Assembly (NCBI GenBank): GCA_017539635.1
Contig: JAFYCQ010000098.1
Location: 1 to 5,172, forward strand
DNA from: Oscillospiraceae bacterium
Lineage (GTDB): Bacteria > Bacillota > Clostridia > Oscillospirales > Oscillospiraceae
Reading direction: 5' to 3'
DNA length: 5,172 nt
The notes beneath the pieces were generated by a model. It worked only from the letters and a program-made list of their open reading frames with translations, was not told the DNA's origin and did no database searches. The position numbers were made by a program, and so were the translations under genes. Shown piece after piece: positions 1-5,172 of this stretch (position 1 is the first letter of the stretch; each line of letters opens with the position of its first letter).

Positions 1-3000
1 AGCGGACGCCCTCTAAAAACAGGATGCTGCCGTTGCTGAAAAACACCTTGAAAGCGACCTCGCTGTTGAAGCCGTCAAGCTTTTTCAGCTTGTCCGGGTT
101 TTTGAACTCCGCGCCGAACTTCACGTCATACATATATGTTTTTGTATAGCTGCTGCCCACAGGAAGTATAGTGGGCGTTCCGTAGGAATCATGCTGCATG
201 TAGAGGGACACGAGCTCAGGACCGACGGCGTTGTGAATTACAGTTATCTGATTTGACTCCGCCTCATCGATCTCCCCTAATGACTGATCCGGGTCAAACC
301 AGTATTCTATGCCTTCGCCCGGGTTCTCGGGAGCGGTCAAAGTCGCGGCTACGGCGGTAAGGTTGTGGATCGTCGTTATGTTGGGATCGGGGCGGTAAAG
401 GGACACCTCGGCCTCCCAGTCGCCATACCAGTCGGCCTTGGCTGCGCCCACGAAATTGCCATTGTCGAAAATGCTCACCTCAGCACCCGACCCGGCTGTG
501 CCGGTCACCTTTACCGTGTCGCTGCATACGTAATCCGAGAAGACCTCTATGGAGCAGGAGGGCTTTTTGACCGTAGCCGTACCCACGAGCTGGCCCGGGA
601 CCAGACCTCCCGTATAGCTCACCTCAGCCCTTATGGTTATCTCCGCGTCATCCTGTGTCGTCGCGGTGTAGAGATACAGAGTATAATCACAGGGCAGCTC
701 GATAACGTCGTCGTTCCTGCCGGTCAGAGTCAAGCGGCTGCCGAACGTATCCTCTTTTACCTCATAGGTCTTGCCGTTTATTACAAGGGCGCCGAAGGTG
801 CAGTTGCCGTGGCTGATATAAATATCCCGCAGTCTCCCGTCGGACAGATTGTCGTCCAGGCCTATGGAGCCTGTGAAAATAAGCATCTCACCCGCGCGGA
901 CGAAGCTCTCGCTCGTCGTATGTATGGAGGAATTGGGCAGCGTCACGTAAAGGGCGTTTGCCGAGGCGGTGCGGTCGAGCTTCAATTCGCCCAGATCCTC
1001 AATGACCCCCTCTGTGGGGTGTACGCTCCACTGGTGGGTGACGGCTTCATTCGGCAGATCGTCGAAGCTTCCGGCGTTTTTCGCGTCGCTGTAAACAGAG
1101 GGCACCATAACGAGCTTCGATGCATTCTCGGGACAGACGAAGGCAAAATCCTTGTCCCAGTCGGCGACTCTTATGGGATTCGTATAACCTAAGCTGGCAT
1201 TGTCGGCGTCGAACCACATGAAGTAGTAGTTGCCCAGGACAGTGGAATTGAGATTAATTATAACGCCGGGTTTGAACGTAGTGGTAAGACTTACGCTGCC
1301 GGCGCCGCCGGCGAAATCACATGTCGCCGTGCTCTCGGTATAGGCTTCGTCCTCCACAGTCACGGTGAGAGTGCCGTCCCCCGCCAGCTTTTTCAGATAC
1401 AGATTCCACTCTGCCGTAAAGTTATACCTGGAAACTCTGTCCTTCAGGATAACCTCGTCGCCGCTTTTTACGGTCACCTGCGGGTCGTCGTAAAACTGCG
1501 CGGCATCGAGATAGCGCATCGCAAGCTTCTCCTGCCCCTCGGCAGGGATTATCGTAATCTTGGTGCTGAGCACGGCGGAGCCCATATGTATATTCTTGGT
1601 GTTGTTCTCTGCCGAGACCTCGAGGGTATATCCTCTCTCGATATTCATATTGCGGCCGCCAAAATAGGCGTAGTAATAGGCGGTTTTTCCGGCGTAAAGC
1701 TCCGCGGAATATCTGCCGTTCTCATCCGTCACCGCTGTAATGCTGCAGCTGTTGCCGCCGGCGGACTGTCTGATGGACAGGGTCACTCCCGCCATGGGCC
1801 GGTCGTCATCCCCGTATGTCACGGTGCCGGTGACGTTCACCTTCTCCATGGGCTCGAGCGTAAGGGTGAGCTGCCCGTCGTTCTCGGTAAGGTCGTATTT
1901 GTACTTTGTGAAATCGTAGATATAGGACGCTTCGTTTCCTGATAAGTAGTAGTTATAAAAGCTCATCTTCCAGTCAGTCGAATCTGCGCTGACCATTCTT
2001 GGTTCGCCGGATAGCCAAATATAACGCCTTGTTCCCCCAGCGCTGTATTCCAAGCTGCCGGCGGTGTAATCCTTATCAGGGACAAGGGGGCCGTCGGCGC
2101 CGTTTACGATCACTTCTTTTATCAGCTTCCATTCCACATCTGCTTTCTCCAGGGTTATATCCCCGGTCATCTCTCCGGTGTAGGAGGCGATGCAGACTCT
2201 CATGTTGTCAATATACGCGAAGAGCTTAAGGCTTTCATACCCCAGCATAGACGGCTTCCAGAGATTCAGAGCATCAAGAGAGCCAAGGTCGGTTTCCGAA
2301 TTAAAATGCTTCGACCAGATAAATGTCGCATTCCCGCCCTTATATGCGTAAAGTGAAATATCCCCCGAGACGCCGGGAGCCGTGGCGGGAAAATGCAGCG
2401 TTATTTCCTCGCCCTGCCATTGGGCGACAAGGCAGGCGCTGCCCTTTACTGTGTAGCTGCTCCCCTGCTCATAGATCTCTCCGGCAGCAAACCAGCCCAT
2501 AAACCGGAAGCCCTGACGCTCCGGAGCCGCCGGAAGCGTAATCGGTGAGCCGATGTCCGCCGTAACGGGATCGTAAGAAGCTCCCTGGGCCGGCGTGCCG
2601 CCATTGAGGTCAAAGGTCACCCGGCCGGTGGGGCGCTGGGAAACGCTGAGGAAGAAGGTGGACTCAATGTAACCTGACCCCGCTTCCGTGGCCCTTATTA
2701 CCATAGTGAAGCTGCCGTATTCTGTCGGAGTGCCGCTGAGAACTCCGGCGGAGGTGAGGCTCAGCCCCTGGGGAATGCTGCCGCCGGTCAGTGACCAGGT
2801 GACCTGATCTCCCTGCACGGCAGGGGTGGCGGCGAAGGTGACGCTGTACGCTTCGCCCTGTTTGGCCCCGGGCAGATTTGAGGGGCTCAGGATCGTGAGC
2901 TGACCTGCCGGCTGCGGCGTATCAGCTTCTTTCGTAATGCGGACTATGCCGTCGGTACTGAAATATTCGTCCTGGTAAGCCGTTGAAACGTATGACCCGG

Positions 3001-3433
3001 CAGAGGTCGTCACCTTGAGGCGGTATTCGCCCGCAGAGGCGTTGGGTATCTTTATGCCGGTTATATATATTTCAACTCCGAAACCGGAGTCCATGTTATG
3101 TATTTGACACTGGTTGGTTCCGCCGTAGGCAGAGTTCAGAAGGTTATAAGCCTCCTGCTCCGTTTCCGCGTCAACCAGCCATACGCCGCTGATGGTACAG
3201 TTCTGCGAGACGGAGACGCCGCCTGACACGTCAAAGCTGACGGCTCCGTCAGAGCCGATCATCAGATAACCGTCGTTGGTTCCGTAGCCGTACTGTTCCA
3301 TGCGGTTGTTGTCGTAATAGATCGCCTCCAGCCAGTCCTGGCTGCCCGCCAGCGCCGTCGCCGGCAGCAGCGTCAGGCACAGGGCCAGTACCAGCAGGAA
3401 GGATATCGTCCGTTTTCCGACTTCTGTTTTCAT
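1..3433 (-). CDS. Large secreted multidomain surface protein (Ig-like / Listeria-Bacteroides repeat), 3' end cut by window edge
   Basis: The frame runs from the ATG at 3433-3431 to position 2 with no stop, giving 1144 residues; the C-terminus lies beyond the window. Residues 1-29 form a signal peptide (basic MKTEVGKR, hydrophobic core, ALA cleavage site before G30), so the product is exported. Residues 30-170 are an unassigned N-terminal domain. Residues about 179-264 match a He_PIG putative Ig domain (IPQGLSL, GVLSGTP). Residues 267-339 are one Listeria-Bacteroides repeat (VTFDLNGG, GFRFMGWF, closing VAQW). Residues about 530-595 resemble a carboxypeptidase-regulatory domain (VTGTVT, TDENGRYSAEL). 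Residues about 955-1012 look like a bacterial Ig-like domain (VKVTGTAGSGAEVSIFDNG). Stretches 340-530 and 596-954 are beta-rich and unrecognised. No catalytic motif was seen. Any anchor (LPxTG, SLH, choline-binding) must lie past the left edge. Adhesion or a structural surface role is inference. The start is set by GGAGGT 7 nt upstream; an in-frame ATG at 3448 is less likely because it lies upstream of that site. Confidence 0.9.
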   Translation of the reverse strand, partial: MKTEVGKRTISFLLVLALCLTLLPATALAGSQDWLEAIYYDNNRMEQYGYGTNDGYLMIGSDGAVSFDVSGGVSVSQNCTISGVWLVDAETEQEAYNLLNSAYGGTNQCQIHNMDSGFGVEIYITGIKIPNASAGEYRLKVTTSAGSYVSTAYQDEYFSTDGIVRITKEADTPQPAGQLTILSPSNLPGAKQGEAYSVTFAATPAVQGDQVTWSLTGGSIPQGLSLTSAGVLSGTPTEYGSFTMVIRATEAGSGYIESTFFLSVSQRPTGRVTFDLNGGTPAQGASYDPVTADIGSPITLPAAPERQGFRFMGWFAAGEIYEQGSSYTVKGSACLVAQWQGEEITLHFPATAPGVSGDISLYAYKGGNATFIWSKHFNSETDLGSLDALNLWKPSMLGYESLKLFAYIDNMRVCIASYTGEMTGDITLEKADVEWKLIKEVIVNGADGPLVPDKDYTAGSLEYSAGGTRRYIWLSGEPRMVSADSTDWKMSFYNYYLSGNEASYIYDFTKYKYDLTENDGQLTLTLEPMEKVNVTGTVTYGDDDRPMAGVTLSIRQSAGGNSCSITAVTDENGRYSAELYAGKTAYYYAYFGGRNMNIERGYTLEVSAENNTKNIHMGSAVLSTKITIIPAEGQEKLAMRYLDAAQFYDDPQVTVKSGDEVILKDRVSRYNFTAEWNLYLKKLAGDGTLTVTVEDEAYTESTATCDFAGGAGSVSLTTTFKPGVIINLNSTVLGNYYFMWFDADNASLGYTNPIRVADWDKDFAFVCPENASKLVMVPSVYSDAKNAGSFDDLPNEAVTHQWSVHPTEGVIEDLGELKLDRTASANALYVTLPNSSIHTTSESFVRAGEMLIFTGSIGLDDNLSDGRLRDIYISHGNCTFGALVINGKTYEVKEDTFGSRLTLTGRNDDVIELPCDYTLYLYTATTQDDAEITIRAEVSYTGGLVPGQLVGTATVKKPSCSIEVFSDYVCSDTVKVTGTAGSGAEVSIFDNGNFVGAAKADWYGDWEAEVSLYRPDPNITTIHNLTAVAATLTAPENPGEGIEYWFDPDQSLGEIDEAESNQITVIHNAVGPELVSLYMQHDSYGTPTILPVGSSYTKTYMYDVKFGAEFKNPDKLKKLDGFNSEVAFKVFFSNGSILFLEGVR

Positions 3434-3440
3434 GGTGCGC

Positions 3441-3446
3441 ACCTCC
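3441..3446 (-). promoter_or_regulatory. Ribosome binding site that decides the start of the surface protein
   Basis: The minus strand reads GGAGGT here, 7 nt before the ATG at 3433. An alternative in-frame ATG at 3448-3446 would add five residues (MEVRT). It overlaps this Shine-Dalgarno sequence and has no purine-rich site of its own, so 3433 is preferred. Confidence 0.85.
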
Positions 3447-3471
3447 ATGGATTTCGGGTGAATTTTATGAA

Positions 3472-3480
3472 ATTATACCA
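3472..3480 (-). promoter_or_regulatory. Extended -10 sigma-A promoter of the surface protein gene
   Basis: The minus strand reads TGGTATAAT: a perfect TATAAT (3477-3472) preceded by TG one base upstream, the extended -10 form. No good -35 hexamer sits 16-18 bp upstream (around 3494-3501 the sequence is TATGCCTT), which is tolerated with an extended -10 or may mean that an activator is needed. The predicted transcript start is near 3465, leaving a leader of about 32 nt that carries the ribosome binding site. The promoter follows the regulator gene's terminator, so this gene is its own transcription unit. Confidence 0.75.
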
Positions 3481-3534
3481 TATAAGTGGCGAAAAGGCAT
3501 ACTATGGCTTCCCCGAGGTTTGGCTGCAACGCAG

Positions 3535-3571
3535 AAAAAAGCCCCTCTTTTACGAAAAAAGAGGGGCTTTT
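3535..3571 (-). terminator. Rho-independent terminator of the LuxR-type regulator gene
   Basis: There is a perfect 15-bp inverted repeat: arms 3537-3551 and 3557-3571, each with a GC core (GCCCCTC / GAGGGGC) flanked by A and T runs, around a 5-nt loop. On the minus strand the core is followed by six T residues (3540-3535). It begins 12 nt after the regulator's TAA stop. In the plus direction the T run is only four, so it is mainly oriented to stop minus-strand transcription. It separates the two genes transcriptionally. Confidence 0.93.
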
Positions 3572-3583
3572 GAGTTGGTAGCC

Positions 3584-4975
3584 TTACAAGTCCTCCTGAG
3601 AGCCGTAAAACAGCTCGCAAAGGCCGGAGCGGGTGGAGGCGCCCGTCTTTCTGTAAATGGAGGTGGTGTGGAACTGAACTGTGCTCTTTTTTATGGAAAG
3701 GCTCTGGCCTATGGCCTCCTGCTTATCCTCGGTCAAAACCAGCTCCCTTAATACGGCGGTCTCCTTCGGCGTAAGGCCGAACCGCTCCGAAAGCCGGCTC
3801 AGTCTCTCCTCCGCGTCAAACGGCGAGGCCTGCGGGGTGGGCGTCCTGTCTTCGGGAACGGAAAAATTGAAGTCGCCGTTTATCGCCATGAGCACTATCA
3901 TAACGGCCAGAACGATGATGTTCAGCGTCAAAACGGCAGTACTCGGCAGAGTTGACAGCTTCAAAGCGGCAGCCGCCAGCACGCTGAAGCTGTCCAGCAC
4001 CCTGCCCATCGGCGCCCAGAGGGCCGGGTGCCGGGTACCCTGAGCGATCCTCCAGAACACGAGAATATAATAGGATGCCAGCGCTGCTATAGCGCAGTAG
4101 AACAGGCACATATTGAGCTCGTATGCTCCCTCGCTGCCGGTGAGCACCGAGTTGAGCAGCGCCGCCAATGCTATGCACAGCGCCGCCACGGGCACGAATT
4201 TGCCCTGTCGCTTATCTCCGATAAAGGCGAAAAACAGATAACAGGGGATCAGCATAAGCCGTGGCCAGCTATATACATTATACTGGCCGTAGCCGGAGCT
4301 TATCTGCAGGCGGTGTATGTAATTGTTGTAAAAGCTGGCAAAAAACAGCAGCGCCGCCGCTATAAGGCAGGCAAATACGATCTGCCGCGGTGCTGTCTTC
4401 TCCCTGTTCGCGGGAGCAGCCTGGACTGACTTTTCCGGCGGGTATTTCAGCAGGAAAAACGAGAGCATTACGAATGCCGCCAGCATGAAAACCGGCAGCA
4501 GAGCCGTTTTTCCCCATTGGATCTGCAGAACATACTGCAGGGCAACTGCCGCGGCGCAGCCGATACCCATAGCGAAACCGGTTTTCTCGCCCAATGCCGT
4601 GGCCCTGCTCATTATTTCATAAGCGGCCCCGCCGAAAAACCCGAGAAACAGCACGGTTGCAAAGGCGGTGACAAGATAAAAACCGCTGCTTTTCCCGAAT
4701 ATCAGTATGGCGCTGCCGATGAAAAACCCGGCAAGAGCGCAGGCAAGGGTAATCCGGCGGACCTTGTCCCCTGGGGCAAACGTCCTCACTGCCGCGTTGG
4801 CGAAAAAGCCGATTATAACAAAGACCTGGAGGGCATAATACACCTGCTCCTGTCCGGAAACGTCGAGGTACCCCTCCCCCGCGCTGTTGCAGATACGCAG
4901 GACTGTGAACTGCAGGAACACGAAAGCGGCAAAGGCTGCGGTGAGTAAAAGTGTTTTTTTATTATTGTCCGACAC
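3584..4975 (-). CDS. Membrane-embedded LuxR-family transcription regulator (12-TM MFS-like sensor + GerE HTH)
   Basis: This is a 463-residue protein. Residues 7-366 hold about twelve hydrophobic helices (roughly 7-28, 45-66, 74-94, 98-119, 131-152, 156-177, 198-218, 237-253, 258-278, 287-308, 328-343, 346-366). The charged central loop at 181-197 splits them 6+6 as in the major facilitator superfamily. Loops 2-3 (APGDKVRR) and 8-9 (IGDKRQGKF) look like degenerate copies of MFS motif A. A polar linker (367-395) leads to a LuxR/GerE helix-turn-helix at 399-458 (FGLTPKE, AVLRELV, recognition helix around KKSTVQFHTTSIYRK). There is no response-receiver domain. Membrane LuxR proteins of this layout are known from Eggerthellaceae and some Clostridia, where studied members control nearby genes in response to small molecules. 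The ligand and target here are unknown; the neighbouring surface protein gene is the natural candidate. The start is GTG, supported by AAGGAGG 8 nt upstream. Confidence 0.93.
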   Translation of the reverse strand: MSDNNKKTLLLTAAFAAFVFLQFTVLRICNSAGEGYLDVSGQEQVYYALQVFVIIGFFANAAVRTFAPGDKVRRITLACALAGFFIGSAILIFGKSSGFYLVTAFATVLFLGFFGGAAYEIMSRATALGEKTGFAMGIGCAAAVALQYVLQIQWGKTALLPVFMLAAFVMLSFFLLKYPPEKSVQAAPANREKTAPRQIVFACLIAAALLFFASFYNNYIHRLQISSGYGQYNVYSWPRLMLIPCYLFFAFIGDKRQGKFVPVAALCIALAALLNSVLTGSEGAYELNMCLFYCAIAALASYYILVFWRIAQGTRHPALWAPMGRVLDSFSVLAAAALKLSTLPSTAVLTLNIIVLAVMIVLMAINGDFNFSVPEDRTPTPQASPFDAEERLSRLSERFGLTPKETAVLRELVLTEDKQEAIGQSLSIKKSTVQFHTTSIYRKTGASTRSGLCELFYGSQEDL

Positions 4976-4983
4976 GTCTGCCG

Positions 4984-4990
4984 CCTCCTT
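4984..4990 (-). promoter_or_regulatory. Ribosome binding site supporting a GTG start
   Basis: The minus strand reads AAGGAGG, a full Shine-Dalgarno match, with 8 nt between it and the GTG at 4975-4973. It decides the non-ATG start of the regulator. Confidence 0.85.
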
Positions 4991-5011
4991 CCCAGTCGCT
5001 GAATAAATTTT

Positions 5012-5040
5012 ATTATACTTTTTTAAGAAACGGATTTCAA
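5012..5040 (-). promoter_or_regulatory. Near-consensus sigma-A promoter of the LuxR-type regulator
   Basis: On the minus strand TTGAAA (5040-5035) and TATAAT (5017-5012) are separated by exactly 17 bp in an AT-rich stretch. The predicted start is near 5005, giving a leader of about 30 nt with the AAGGAGG site. One mismatch to consensus in the -35 and none in the -10 suggest good basal expression of the regulator. Confidence 0.85.
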
Positions 5041-5072
5041 TATTTATGGCAGTAAATCTTCACAAACAGGAA

Positions 5073-5101
5073 ACCGAGGCGACTGTAACAGCCGTCTCGG
5101 T
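5073..5101 (-). terminator. Terminator-like hairpin, possibly ending a minus-strand gene to the right
   Basis: The arms 5073-5085 and 5089-5101 pair over 13 positions (ACCGAG with CTCGGT perfectly, then an inner stem with one G-T wobble and one A-C mismatch) around a TAA loop. Minus-strand sequence after it is TTTCCTGTTT, a poor U-tract; the plus side (CTCTTGCTTCC) is worse. It sits 33 bp upstream of the regulator's -35, where the terminator of a preceding co-directional gene would be expected. Minus-strand frames entering from the right edge stop at 5125 (TAG) and 5153 (TAA), either of which could be that gene's end, but too little is visible to call it. Confidence 0.45.
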
Positions 5102-5155
5102 CTCTTGCTTCCAGGGTTATTTTGCTATAGCCTCTTATTGGGAGGAGATCGCTTA

Positions 5156-5172
5156 ATGCTTGCCGCAGGCGA
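5156..5172 (+). CDS. Possible start of a plus-strand gene, cut by the window edge
   Basis: An ATG at 5156 is preceded by AGGAG (5143-5147) at a spacing of 8 nt, and only five codons (MLAAG) are visible. A weak upstream promoter could be TTGCTT (5105-5110) with TATAGC (5126-5131), although the 15-bp spacer is short. If real, this gene would be divergent from the regulator. The hairpin at 5073-5101 argues instead for a minus-strand gene ending here. The evidence is too short to decide and no function can be suggested. Confidence 0.2.

Noticed and set aside
365..1192. Plus-strand 275-codon open frame
   Set aside because: It lies wholly opposite the continuous minus-strand frame of the surface protein, shows no domain or signal features, and its composition reads like the antisense of GC-rich coding sequence.
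1586..2229. Two shorter plus-strand frames (1586-1942 and 1999-2229)
   Set aside because: Both are antisense to recognisable parts of the surface protein, including its carboxypeptidase-regulatory-like domain, and no ribosome binding site or family pattern was seen.
3374..3379. Cysteine at residue 19 of the surface protein considered as a lipobox
   Set aside because: The hydrophobic core continues past the cysteine and a good signal peptidase I site (ALA before G30) follows, so a lipoprotein is unlikely.
3524..3534. Small palindrome CTGC-AAC-GCAG
   Set aside because: Its 4-bp arms are too short to distinguish from chance, and it abuts the terminator's A run.
3458..3751. Plus-strand 97-codon frame across the intergenic region
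   Set aside because: It reads through the perfect terminator hairpin, the surface gene promoter and the HTH-coding end of the regulator, so it cannot plausibly be a gene.
3681..4948. Several frames on both strands inside the regulator gene (for example 4028-4429 plus, 4517-4948 plus, 3816-4178 minus, 4278-4517 minus)
   Set aside because: They are alternative-frame shadows of the 463-residue membrane regulator, whose own frame has coherent membrane helices and an HTH domain.
4954..4960. Run of seven T (A on the coding strand) near the regulator start, considered as a phase-variable tract
   Set aside because: It is short and encodes ordinary Lys codons (NNKKT) in an intact frame; nothing else suggests slippage control.

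Overview
The window looks like chromosomal DNA from a Gram-positive, anaerobic clostridial bacterium, possibly a gut member of the Oscillospiraceae and relatives. This is inferred from three things: strong GGAGG-type ribosome binding sites with sigma-A promoters, a GC-rich coding style, and a surface-protein architecture (clostridial signal peptide, putative-Ig domain, Listeria-Bacteroides repeat) typical of that group. No rRNA, tRNA, insertion sequence, CRISPR array or phage gene was seen.

Nearly all of the window is occupied by two genes on the minus strand. Reading in the direction of transcription (right to left), the first is a 463-residue protein (4975 to 3584). It has about 12 membrane segments of major-facilitator type followed by a LuxR/GerE DNA-binding domain, so it is a membrane-embedded transcription regulator. 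It has its own near-consensus promoter (TTGAAA, 17 bp, TATAAT) and ends in a perfect 15-bp rho-independent terminator.

Immediately after that terminator comes an extended -10 promoter and a very long secreted protein (start at 3433), still open at the left edge after 1144 codons. It carries a signal peptide, a He_PIG-type Ig domain, one Listeria-Bacteroides (InlB B-type) repeat, a carboxypeptidase-regulatory-like domain and a further bacterial Ig-like domain. These are separated by long beta-rich stretches I cannot assign. Its frame was followed codon by codon from 3433 to 2 without a stop. The long plus-strand frames opposite it are shadows.

The right end (4976-5172) is intergenic. It holds the regulator's promoter, a terminator-like hairpin and a possible start of a plus-strand gene at the extreme edge. 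A reasonable but unproven model is that the membrane regulator senses a ligand and controls the neighbouring cell-surface protein. The two genes are separate transcription units, and a GCCATA hexamer lies at a similar distance upstream of both -10 boxes.
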